Source of the DNA: Actinocatenispora sp963815125
Lineage (GTDB): Bacteria > Actinomycetota > Actinomycetes > Mycobacteriales > Micromonosporaceae
Assembly (NCBI GenBank): GCA_963815125.1
Contig: CAWFFM010000014.1
Coordinates: 62,001 to 126,000 of the forward strand
Reading direction: 5' to 3'
Length of the DNA: 64,000 nt
A program made the translations under genes and the position numbers. The notes beneath the pieces are model-generated. The model did no database searches. It had not been told where the DNA came from and was given only the letters and a program-made list of their open reading frames with translations. Positions 34,160 through 42,169 of this stretch are shown piece by piece. The number at the start of each line of letters is the position of its first letter. Positions within the stretch are counted from its first letter, which is position 1.

Positions 34160-35156
34160 CGTGTCCTCCGGTCATCGTCGCGGTGGCCGCCCGGCCCGCC
34201 GCCGTCTGATCCGCCGGTGCAGGGTCGGCCGTCTGATCCGCCGGCGCGGTGTCGGAACCGGCGCCGCCGAACAGTTCGGCAACCCGGTGGCGCCGCTGCT
34301 CCATCCGGTGCAGCGGAAGTTCCAGATCCACGATCAGGTCGCGGATCAGGTCGTACGTGTCGTCCGAGTCCAGCGGGGTGACCAGTGCCGCGCCGTCCCG
34401 GCCGATCCGCAGCCCACGCGCGGTGAGAGCAGCGGCCAACTGGTCGGCGCCCTCGTCGACCTCGACGGTCAGTACGGCGGTCTGCTGGGTCATCGCAGAC
34501 ACCCGGTCGGCCCGCAGCAACCGCCCGCCCTCGATGGCGACCAGCCCGTCGCAGATCCGCTCCACCTCGCCGAGCAGGTGCGAACAGACCAGTACCGAAA
34601 TGCCGAACTCGGTACCGACCCGGTGCACCAGGGCGAGCATGGCGTCCCGGCCGGCCGGGTCGAGCCCGTTGGTCGGCTCGTCGAGCAGTAGCAGGTCCGG
34701 GTCGTGGACCAGCGCCAGCGCCAACTTGACCCGCTGCTTCATGCCGGTGGAGTAGCCACCGATCTGTCGGTACCGCTCCTCGTAGAGCCCGACGTGCCGC
34801 AGCGCCTCGGAGGCACGTTCCCGGGCGGTGGCCCGGGGCAGCCCGGACACCCGCCCGAGGTGGGTGACGAACTCGGCCGCCGAGACGTCCGTGGGCAGGC
34901 AGTCGTGCTCCGGCATGTACCCGACCCGGGCCCGTACCTCTTCGCCCTGTGTGGTCGGGTCCAGGTCGAGCACCCGCAACTGGCCGGCGGTCGGTGCGAG
35001 CAGCCCGAGCAGCGTCTTGATCAAGGTGGACTTGCCGGCGCCGTTGGCGCCGACCAGGCCGGTGATGCCCGGCTCGATCTGCACGGTGAGATCGGCCAGG
35101 GCGGTCACCTGCTCGGAGTATCTCTTGGTGAGTCCCTGGGTCGTGATGATTGCCAC
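34146..35156 (-). CDS. ABC transporter ATP-binding protein (pair 1)
   Basis: An ABC ATPase of about 336 residues. Walker A is GANGAGKST, the signature region is YSTGMKQRVKLALALVHDP, Walker B is LLLDEPTNGLDP, and an SHLLGEVERI H-loop region is present. The GTG at 35156 is chosen because it begins directly before the ABC domain (VAIITTQGLTKRY). An in-frame ATG at 35201 would add 15 residues; neither has a strong ribosome-binding site. First gene of the ABC operon. It resembles DrrA-type ATPases used in lipid or antibiotic export. Confidence 0.88.
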   Translation of the reverse strand: MAIITTQGLTKRYSEQVTALADLTVQIEPGITGLVGANGAGKSTLIKTLLGLLAPTAGQLRVLDLDPTTQGEEVRARVGYMPEHDCLPTDVSAAEFVTHLGRVSGLPRATARERASEALRHVGLYEERYRQIGGYSTGMKQRVKLALALVHDPDLLLLDEPTNGLDPAGRDAMLALVHRVGTEFGISVLVCSHLLGEVERICDGLVAIEGGRLLRADRVSAMTQQTAVLTVEVDEGADQLAAALTARGLRIGRDGAALVTPLDSDDTYDLIRDLIVDLELPLHRMEQRRHRVAELFGGAGSDTAPADQTADPAPADQTAAGRAATATMTGGHDERG

Positions 35157-35351
35157 GGTCCGACAGTACGACCCGGCACCGTCGTCGGCGTCCGGCATCC
35201 GACGTATCTCGACCCTGACCTTAGGCGTACGGGTATCCCTGAGATCTGGCTCGGTACCGCCCCCGACCCGCGCCCGGGTACGCCGCCTGGTCGGTACTCG
35301 AGCAGCGCTCCGGGCGCGTGACCCTCGAAGGATGCCCATTTCTCGCCGCGC

Positions 35352-35444
35352 GGCGCCGGTGCAGACCTGGCCGCGCTCAAGATCCGCAGCAATGGGCCGT
35401 CAGTTCCCCGGGCTGGCACGAATTGCCACGACCTGCCGGGGCCC
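35352..35444. repeat. 93-bp direct repeat, copy 1
   Basis: This 93-base block is repeated without a single difference at 35534-35626, exactly 182 bases on. It contains a nested dyad: TGGCA and TGCCA arms inside CCCCGG and CCGGGG arms. The region from 35157 to 35830 holds no other feature that I can support. A partly decayed third unit may lie just upstream. Confidence 0.9.
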
Positions 35445-35533
35445 TCGGGGGGAATCGGGTATTGCGTCCACACTCTGGTTCTGACCCGCTCCACACCGCT
35501 GAACCTCGAACGTCGGGTATGGGGGTATGCGGT

Positions 35534-35626
35534 GGCGCCGGTGCAGACCTGGCCGCGCTCAAGATCCGCAGCAATGGGCCGTCAGTTCCCCGGGCTGGCA
35601 CGAATTGCCACGACCTGCCGGGGCCC
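35534..35626. repeat. 93-bp direct repeat, copy 2
   Basis: Identical to 35352-35444. The following 60 or so bases also resemble those after copy 1 (TGACCCGCTCCAC and ACGTCGGG tracts shared with a few substitutions), so the true unit is about 182 bases and appears as a tandem pair. The pair lies about 200 bases upstream of the DUF4291 gene. Confidence 0.9.
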
Positions 35627-35830
35627 CCGGTCCAACACTCCGGATCTTGACCCGCTCCACCACCGCTGAACCTCACACGTCGGGCATGGGGCCATGCGGC
35701 TGGCGCGTTGATCATGGCGTCGCAGCGGCGCGTGCGCGGCAGGACGGGACGGCGCGGGCCGGGGACCAGGAACCAGGAACCGGGCGAAATCCGGTGTACG
35801 GGCCGGAAGGCGACGCCCACACTCGACGGA

Positions 35831-36493
35831 ATGGAACACCGCACGACAGAACAGAGCGGTACGGAACTCAGCGGTACGGACGTTCCGGCACGCCAGATCC
35901 GCGCCGTGCACTCCGAGCGGACCGTGACCGTCTACCAGGCGTACAACGTCAAGCTCGGTGAGTACGCCGCAGCGCACGGCCACTTCCCGCCCACGTACAA
36001 CCGGGACCGGATGACCTGGATCAAGCCGTCCTTCCTGTGGATGATGTACCGCTCGGGGTGGGCGACCAAGCAGCGCCAGGAACGGGTACTGGCCATCGAG
36101 ATGACCCGCGACGGGCTGGAGTGGGCGCTGGCCAACGCCGCACTGAGCCATTTCCAGCCCGAGGTGCACGCCGACCGGGACGACTGGGCGCGCGGCCTGC
36201 GCCGGCCGGTACGGGTGCAGTGGGATCCGGAACGCTCGCTTACCCTGCGCCCGCTGGCGTACCGGTCGTTGCAGGTCGGGCTGTCCGGGGAGGCGGTCAC
36301 CCGGTACGTCGACGACTGGATCGTGGGCATCCAGGACGTCACCGACCTCGCGCACCACATCCACGACCTGGTCCGGAACGGCGACCATGGTGCGGCCACG
36401 GCGGCGCTGCCCGACGAGCGCCCGTACGCCCTACCCACCGACCTCGCCGCCCCACTGGGCATTTTCCCCGAAAGACCGTTATGTACCTTTTAG
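35831..36493 (+). CDS. DUF4291 family protein
   Basis: A 220-residue DUF4291 protein. The start is normal, with IRAVHSERTVTVYQAY, then RDRMTWIKPSFLWMMYRSGW, the most conserved block, QERVLAIEMTRDGLEWAL, and WDPERSLTLRPLAYRSLQVG. Function unknown. The C-terminus from about residue 207 is encoded by the first copy of a repeat (from 36451), so the last 12 or so residues (GIFPERPLCTF) are not native family sequence. The ATG at 35831 is preceded by a weak site. Confidence 0.85.
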   Translation: MEHRTTEQSGTELSGTDVPARQIRAVHSERTVTVYQAYNVKLGEYAAAHGHFPPTYNRDRMTWIKPSFLWMMYRSGWATKQRQERVLAIEMTRDGLEWALANAALSHFQPEVHADRDDWARGLRRPVRVQWDPERSLTLRPLAYRSLQVGLSGEAVTRYVDDWIVGIQDVTDLAHHIHDLVRNGDHGAATAALPDERPYALPTDLAAPLGIFPERPLCTF

Positions 36494-36520
36494 AAAATCG
36501 CTCATTCGGGGAAAATGCCC
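36457..36520. repeat. Inverted repeat pair A-B (CATTTTCCCCGAA)
   Basis: GGGCATTTTCCCCGAA (36457-36472) and its exact 16-base reverse complement (36505-36520) are separated by 32 bases. Arm A lies inside the end of the DUF4291 gene. The core TTTCCCCGAAA has a dyad TTTC-CCC-GAAA. This pair, with the one at 36542-36598, makes four copies in alternating orientation. Confidence 0.9.
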
Positions 36521-36541
36521 CAATGGCGCGTCCGGCAGGGC

Positions 36542-36598
36542 CATTTTCCCCGAAAATCCCATTCACCAAGCGGACATAGCGCCCTTTCGGGGAAAATG
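36542..36598. repeat. Inverted repeat pair C-D (CATTTTCCCCGAAA)
   Basis: CATTTTCCCCGAAA (36542-36555) and its exact 14-base reverse complement (36585-36598) flank 29 bases. Copies A and D also match each other in a wider flank (CCCACTG next to the core), so the four copies form a symmetric cluster. It lies 148 bases upstream of ppc. Confidence 0.9.
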
Positions 36599-36746
36599 CG
36601 CAGTGGGGGAGGAGGCGCGGAGGAGGTTCCCGGGCAGTGGACGATGTCACTGCCCGCCCCGCGCGGGTAGTGGCGGCCGTTACCATCGGGACTGATCTCG
36701 GACAGCGTCGTCGGAGGCTCCGCAACCCTGCGAAGGGAGCTTCGAG

Positions 36747-39545
36747 TTGACCGAGAATGCGAACAACGAGCCAGGTCACAGCGCCGGGACAGCAGAGGGC
36801 GGTCCGGACGCCGCACTGCGCGCCGACATCCGACGGCTGGGCACCCTGCTCGGCGAGTCCCTGGTCCGGCAGGAGGGGCAACCCCTGCTCGACCTGGTCG
36901 AGGAGGTCCGGGCACTGGTCCGTACGGACTCCGCCAGTACGGTCGCCGACCGGCTGGCCGAGCTGGACGTGGCCACCGGCATCAAGCTGGGCCGCGCTTT
37001 CGCCACCTACTTCCATCTGGCCAACATCACCGAGCAGGTGCACCGGGCCCGTGACCTGCGTGCCGCGCGGGCGGTGACCGGCGGCTGGCTGCGGGAGACC
37101 GCCGAACTGATCCGTAAGGCCGGTACCCCGGCGAACGAGATCGCCGCAGCGGCCGGCCGGCTGGCGATCCGTCCGGTGTTCACCGCACACCCGACCGAGG
37201 CGGCCCGCCGGTCGATCCTGGTCAAGTTGCGCGCGCTGGCCGACACGCTGGACGCGGAGGCCAACGAGAAGACCATCGCCGGGGTCGAGCAGCTGTCCCG
37301 GGCCGACACCGAGCGTTACGACCGCCGTCTCGCCGAGCTGATCGACCTCCTGTGGCAGACCGACGAGGTACGGCTGACCCGCCCGGAACCGGCGGACGAG
37401 GCGCGCAACGCCATCTACTACCTGTCCGAGCTGTACGCCGACGCCGCTCCCCGGGTACTCAGCGACCTGCGGGACACCCTCGCCGACCTGGGCGCGGAGC
37501 TGCCCGTCACGGCGCAGCCGTTCACCTTCGGCACCTGGATCGGCGGTGACCGGGACGGCAACCCGTACGTCACGCCCGAGGTCACCGCGAACGTGCTGCG
37601 ACTGGGCCACGAGTACGGCATCCGGGCCGCCGAGAAGGCGATGGACGGGCTGGTCAGCGACCTGTCCCTGTCCAACCGCAACGCCGGGGTGTCCGACGAG
37701 CTGACCGCCAGCCTGGCCGCCGACCTGGACGCGCTGCCGGAGCTGCCGAGCCGGTTCCGGCGGGTCAACGCCGAGGAGCCGTACCGGCTGAAGGCCCGGT
37801 GCATCAAGGTCAAGCTGGCCAACACCCGGTCCCGGCTGGGCAGCCGTCGGCCACACGAGCCGGGCCGCGACTACCTGGGCACCGACGAGTACGTGGCCGA
37901 CCTTGAACTACTGCGTACCTCGCTGTCGAAGCACAACGGCGCGCTGGTCGCCGCAGGCCAGGTGTCGGACACCATCCGCGCCGCCGAGGCGTTCGGGCTG
38001 CAGTTGGCCACCATGGACGTACGGGAACACTCCGAGAAGCACCACGCGGTGCTGGCCGAGCTGTACGCGGCGGTCGGCGAGGTCGACTACGCGCAGCTGG
38101 ACCGTCCGGCCCGGACCGAGCTGCTGGTACGCGAACTGGCCGGGCGCCGTCCGCTGTCCGGCCCGGACACCGGGCTGACCGACACCCAGCGCCGCACGTA
38201 CGACGTGTTCGCCACGATCCGCCAGGTGCAGGACACGTTCGGGCCCGAGGTGATCGAGTCGTACATCATCTCGATGACGCACGGCATCGACGACCTGCTC
38301 GCCGCGGTCGTGCTGGCCCGGGAGAACGGCCTGGTGGACGTGCACGCCGGCCGGGCCCGGGTCGGGTTCGTCCCGCTGCTGGAGACGGTGCACGAGCTGA
38401 AGACCGGTGGCGAGCTGCTGGACTCGCTGCTCAGCCTGCCCGACTACCGGCGGCTGGTGGCGGCCCGCGGTGACGTGCAGGAGATCATGCTCGGCTACTC
38501 GGACTCCAACAAGGAGGCCGGTATCGCGGCCAGCCAGTGGTCCATCCACCGGGCGCAGCGCGCGATGCGGGACACGGCGGCCAAGCACGGTGTGACGTTG
38601 CGGCTGTTCCACGGCCGGGGCGGCACCGTCGGGCGCGGCGGCGGCCCCACCCACGAGGCGATCCTGGCGCAGCCGTACGGCACCCTGGACGGTGCGATCA
38701 AGGTGACAGAGCAGGGTGAGGTCATCTCCGACAAGTACACCCTGCCGGCGCTGGCCAGGGAGAACCTCGAACTGACCGTGTCGGCCGTACTGCAGGCGAC
38801 GCTGCTGCACACCCAGCCCCGCCAGCCGGCCGAGGAACTGGCCGTCTGGGACGAGGCGATGGAGACGGTGGCCGAGCACGGCGAGGCGGCGTACCGGGGT
38901 CTGGTCGAGCAGCCCCAACTGCCCGACTACTTCTGGGCCTGTACGCCGACCGCCCTGCTGGGCGCGCTGAACATCGGCTCCCGGCCGTCGAAGCGGCCCA
39001 ACACCGACGCCGGCCTGGAGGGGCTGCGGGCCATCCCGTGGGTGTTCGGCTGGACCCAGACCCGCCAGATCGTGCCCGGCTGGTACGGGGTGGGCAGCGG
39101 CCTGGCCGCCGCCCGGGAGGCCGGACTGACCGACCGGCTGCGCGCCATGTACGGCCGCTGGCACTTCTTCCGTACGTTCATCTCCAACGTGGAGATGATG
39201 CTGGCCAAGACGGACCTGTCGATCGCCCGGCGGTACGTGACCAAGCTGGTACCGGAGGAACTGCGCGGCTTCTTCGACCAGATCTCGGCGGAGTACCAGC
39301 GCACGGTGGAGGAAGTCCTGGCCATCACCGGCGAGGCCGAACTGCTGGACGCGCAGCCCGGGCTGCGCCGCACCCTGGAGATCCGGGACACCTACCTGGA
39401 GCCGCTGCACCACCTGCAGGTGGCGTTGCTGGCGAAGTACCAGGCTGCCGGGGGTGCGGACGCGGCGGAACGGGACGAACTGCTGGAACGTGCGCTGCTG
39501 TCCACCGTCAACGGCATCGCCGCCGGCCTGCGCAACACCGGCTGA
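36747..39545 (+). CDS. ppc: Phosphoenolpyruvate carboxylase
   Basis: Carboxylates PEP to oxaloacetate, refilling the TCA cycle. 932 residues, full length. Signatures include VFTAHPTEA near residue 148 with the catalytic His, GYSDSNKEAG near 583, FHGRGGTVGRGGGPTHE near 620 and the conserved C-terminus ending RNTG. The start is a TTG at 36747, preceded by GAAGGGAG at a suitable distance. The repeat cluster and about 150 bases of leader lie upstream, so the repeats could act on its expression. Confidence 0.97.
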   Translation: MTENANNEPGHSAGTAEGGPDAALRADIRRLGTLLGESLVRQEGQPLLDLVEEVRALVRTDSASTVADRLAELDVATGIKLGRAFATYFHLANITEQVHRARDLRAARAVTGGWLRETAELIRKAGTPANEIAAAAGRLAIRPVFTAHPTEAARRSILVKLRALADTLDAEANEKTIAGVEQLSRADTERYDRRLAELIDLLWQTDEVRLTRPEPADEARNAIYYLSELYADAAPRVLSDLRDTLADLGAELPVTAQPFTFGTWIGGDRDGNPYVTPEVTANVLRLGHEYGIRAAEKAMDGLVSDLSLSNRNAGVSDELTASLAADLDALPELPSRFRRVNAEEPYRLKARCIKVKLANTRSRLGSRRPHEPGRDYLGTDEYVADLELLRTSLSKHNGALVAAGQVSDTIRAAEAFGLQLATMDVREHSEKHHAVLAELYAAVGEVDYAQLDRPARTELLVRELAGRRPLSGPDTGLTDTQRRTYDVFATIRQVQDTFGPEVIESYIISMTHGIDDLLAAVVLARENGLVDVHAGRARVGFVPLLETVHELKTGGELLDSLLSLPDYRRLVAARGDVQEIMLGYSDSNKEAGIAASQWSIHRAQRAMRDTAAKHGVTLRLFHGRGGTVGRGGGPTHEAILAQPYGTLDGAIKVTEQGEVISDKYTLPALARENLELTVSAVLQATLLHTQPRQPAEELAVWDEAMETVAEHGEAAYRGLVEQPQLPDYFWACTPTALLGALNIGSRPSKRPNTDAGLEGLRAIPWVFGWTQTRQIVPGWYGVGSGLAAAREAGLTDRLRAMYGRWHFFRTFISNVEMMLAKTDLSIARRYVTKLVPEELRGFFDQISAEYQRTVEEVLAITGEAELLDAQPGLRRTLEIRDTYLEPLHHLQVALLAKYQAAGGADAAERDELLERALLSTVNGIAAGLRNTG

Positions 39546-39617
39546 GCCGGGTGCCGGGGCTCCTCGACGCTGGCCGGGGTCTGCTGGAACACTGTGAGGA
39601 CATCGAATGGGGGTGCG

Positions 39618-41138
39618 ATGTCCGAATGGGTGCTTCCGGACGACGTGCTGCGTGACGCGCCGACGTACACACCGCGTCCTGCCGAGCTCGCCGACCTCGA
39701 GCTGTTGCTGTCCGGGGCGTACGCGCCGCTGACCGGCTTCCTGACCGAGGAGGACACCGCGAGCGTGCTGCGCCGCGGTGCGCTGCGCGACGGCACGGCC
39801 TGGCCGGTACCGGTGACGCTGGTAGTACCGGCCGAGGTCGCGGAGCGACTGGATCCTGGCCATCCGATCCGACGGATGCTGGTACTCAGCGATCCGGAGG
39901 GTGCCCCGGTCGCCGCGGTCGAGGCGGTGCAGCTGACCGAGGCGCGCACCGGTTGGTTCCGGGTGGCCGGGCCGGTACGGCAGGTCGGCGCGCCGGAGCA
40001 CGGCGCGTTCCGCCGGCTGCGGTACGGGCCTGCGGAGGTGCGCAAGTCGTTGCCGGAGGGTCGGGTGCTCGGGGTGATCGCCACCCGGCCGCTGCACCGT
40101 CCGCAGCTGGCGCAGATCGCGAACGCGGCCCGCACCATCGGCGCGCATCTGCTGATCTTCATTCCGGTGGCCGGCCCGACGCCCGAAGGGTTGGCGGCGG
40201 AGGTGCTGGTCCGTTCGATCCTGGCGGCCCGGGAGCGCATCCCTCCGGCGACGATCGTGGCCGTACCGCTGGCCTCGCGCGGCGACGAGGTACGCGACGG
40301 TCTGCTGCGGGCCCGGGTTGCGGCCAGCTACGGCGCCACCCACCTGCTGTCCACCGGGGTGGCGGTCGGCGGCGGCATCCGCGTCGTGGTGCCCCGTGAC
40401 CTGGCCTACGACAGCCGCGACGGGCAGTGGCGGCCGATGGACGACATCCCGCCGCGGCGGCGCCGTACCGCCATGTCGGTCGGCGAGATCGACGACATGC
40501 TGGACCGGGGTTCGCCGCTGCCCGAGTGGCACACCCCGCCGGCGGTGGCCCGGGAACTGCGCCGGGCCCGCCCGCCGCGGCACCGACGTGGCCTGGTGCT
40601 GCTGTTCACCGGCCTGTCCGGGGCCGGCAAGTCGACCATCGCCCGGGGTGTCGGGGACGCGCTGGCCGAGGCGGGCGAGCGGACCGCGACGACGCTGGAC
40701 GGCGACGTGGTACGCCGCATGCTGTCCGCGGGGCTGGGGTTCTCCGCCGAGGACCGGGACCGCAACGTACGCCGGATCGGTTTTGTGGCCGCCGAGGTGG
40801 CACGGCACGGCGGGGTGGCGTTGTGCGCGCCGATCGCCCCGTACGAGCGGACCCGGGCCGAGGTACGCGACATGGTCCGGGCGGTCGGCGCGGACTTCGT
40901 GCTGGTGCATGTGGCGACCCCGCTGGAGGTCTGCGAGGAACGGGACCGCAAGGGCCTGTACGCGAAGGCCCGGGCCGGTAAGGTTCCGGCGTTCACCGGG
41001 GTGTCGGACCCGTACGAGATTCCGACGGACGCGGACCTGACCCTGGACACGTCGAGCCTGACCGTGCCGGAGGCGGTGGCGGCGGTGCTGGAGCATCTGG
41101 TCGCCGGCGGCTGGCTGGACGGCGAACTGACGAACTGA
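39618..41138 (+). CDS. cysC: Adenylylsulfate (APS) kinase fused to a degenerate ATP-sulfurylase domain
   Basis: The C-terminal half (from about residue 320) is an intact APS kinase that makes PAPS: P-loop GLSGAGKST near 331, LDGDVVRRMLSAGLGFS, the FIAP-like APIAPYERTR and the GLYAKARAG lid. The N-terminal 310 residues are ATP-sulfurylase-like, but the QxRNPxHxxH motif is reduced to ATRPLHRPQ (second His lost) and GRDHAG is absent (STGVAVGGG). That domain is probably non-catalytic, which is consistent with separate cysD and cysN in the window. The ATG at 39618 follows GGGGTGCG. Confidence 0.88.
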   Translation: MSEWVLPDDVLRDAPTYTPRPAELADLELLLSGAYAPLTGFLTEEDTASVLRRGALRDGTAWPVPVTLVVPAEVAERLDPGHPIRRMLVLSDPEGAPVAAVEAVQLTEARTGWFRVAGPVRQVGAPEHGAFRRLRYGPAEVRKSLPEGRVLGVIATRPLHRPQLAQIANAARTIGAHLLIFIPVAGPTPEGLAAEVLVRSILAARERIPPATIVAVPLASRGDEVRDGLLRARVAASYGATHLLSTGVAVGGGIRVVVPRDLAYDSRDGQWRPMDDIPPRRRRTAMSVGEIDDMLDRGSPLPEWHTPPAVARELRRARPPRHRRGLVLLFTGLSGAGKSTIARGVGDALAEAGERTATTLDGDVVRRMLSAGLGFSAEDRDRNVRRIGFVAAEVARHGGVALCAPIAPYERTRAEVRDMVRAVGADFVLVHVATPLEVCEERDRKGLYAKARAGKVPAFTGVSDPYEIPTDADLTLDTSSLTVPEAVAAVLEHLVAGGWLDGELTN

Positions 41139-41143
41139 GGTGC

Positions 41144-42076
41144 GTGATGCATGCTGATCTGCTGCTGATCGTCGCGGGTCTCGGGGTGGGCGTCGTGGTG
41201 GGCCTGACCGGGATGGGTGGCGGCGCGCTGATGACGCCGATGCTGGTGCTGTTCTTCGGCGTACCGCCGCTCGCCGCGGTCTCCAGCGATCTGGTGGCCA
41301 GTCTGGTGATGAAGCCGGTCGGTGGCGTGGTGCACCTGCGTCGCGGCACGGTGGACCGTCGGCTGGTCGGCTGGTTGTGCGCGGGCAGCGTGCCGTGCGC
41401 GTTCGCCGGGGTCCTGGTGGCCCGCGCGTTGGGCGACGGTGCGCAGGTGCAGCACATCATCTCGTTGGCGCTGGGCGGTGCACTGCTGCTCGCCGTCGCG
41501 GGCCTGGCGGCGCGGGCGTTCGTGTCGGTGCGGGAGCAGAGCCTGGGGCGCACCGGCGGCGAGCTGCTCGGCGCGATGCCGGTACGGCCGGTGCCGACGG
41601 TGCTGGTCGGCGCGGCGGGCGGGCTGGTCGTGGGGTTGACCTCGGTCGGTTCCGGTTCGCTGATCATCGTGGCGCTGCTGGCGTTGTACCCGATGCTGTC
41701 GGCCCGCGACCTGGTCGGTACGGACCTGGTGCAGGCGGTGCCGCTGGTGGCCTCGGCCGCGCTGGCGCATCTGCTGTTCGGTGACTTCCGGCTCACCCTG
41801 ACCGCGTTCCTGCTGGTCGGCGCGCTGCCTGGGGTGTATCTGGGCGCCCGGCTGTCGTCGCGGGCACCCAGTGCTCTGGTGCGCCGCGCACTGGGTCTGA
41901 TCCTGCTGGTCAGCGGCCTGAAGATGCTGGGTGTGGGAAACCTGGTGCTGGTCGGAGCACTGGCCGCGGGCCTGGTGGTCTGCGTGCCGGGCTGGATGCT
42001 GGTGGCGCCGCTGCTGCGGGCCCGGTACCGGCTGCGGGTCGAGGCGGCGGCCGAGGCCCCTTCGCGTACCGAATAA
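41144..42076 (+). CDS. TauE/SafE (TSUP) family sulfite/sulfonate permease
   Basis: A 310-residue membrane protein with about eight to nine segments of the TSUP family, which transport sulfite, sulfoacetate or other organosulfur anions. The characteristic repeats GLTGMGGGALMTPML and LTSVGSGSLI lie near residues 20 and 165. The start GTG/ATG at 41144/41147 follows directly after the APS kinase stop, so the two are one operon and it probably moves a sulfur anion linked to PAPS metabolism. Direction of transport is not readable. Confidence 0.85.
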   Translation: MMHADLLLIVAGLGVGVVVGLTGMGGGALMTPMLVLFFGVPPLAAVSSDLVASLVMKPVGGVVHLRRGTVDRRLVGWLCAGSVPCAFAGVLVARALGDGAQVQHIISLALGGALLLAVAGLAARAFVSVREQSLGRTGGELLGAMPVRPVPTVLVGAAGGLVVGLTSVGSGSLIIVALLALYPMLSARDLVGTDLVQAVPLVASAALAHLLFGDFRLTLTAFLLVGALPGVYLGARLSSRAPSALVRRALGLILLVSGLKMLGVGNLVLVGALAAGLVVCVPGWMLVAPLLRARYRLRVEAAAEAPSRTE

Positions 42077-42107
42077 ACCTACTAAAACGATCGGATCATT
42101 ACGTTGC

Positions 42108-42146
42108 TCCGCGCGCCGCCCGGACCGGATCCGGACGACGCGCGGA
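42108..42146 (-). terminator. Hairpin between convergent permease and GH26-like genes
   Basis: Arms 42108-42124 and 42130-42146 pair with two mismatches that become G-U pairs in RNA from the minus strand. It lies 23 bases after the GH26-like stop, so it suits that gene best, and would also catch permease transcripts. Confidence 0.5.
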
Positions 42147-42169
42147 GTGTCCTCAGCTCCCGCCCCGGC

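Noticed and set aside
36451..36610. CRISPR array
   Set aside because: Copies alternate in orientation, the intervals differ and are too few; no cas gene is nearby.
37908..41096. Very long open frame on the minus strand across ppc and the APS kinase gene
   Set aside because: It is antisense to two full-length conserved enzymes (ppc, APS kinase), has low-complexity composition and no family. It is an artefact of GC-rich codon use.
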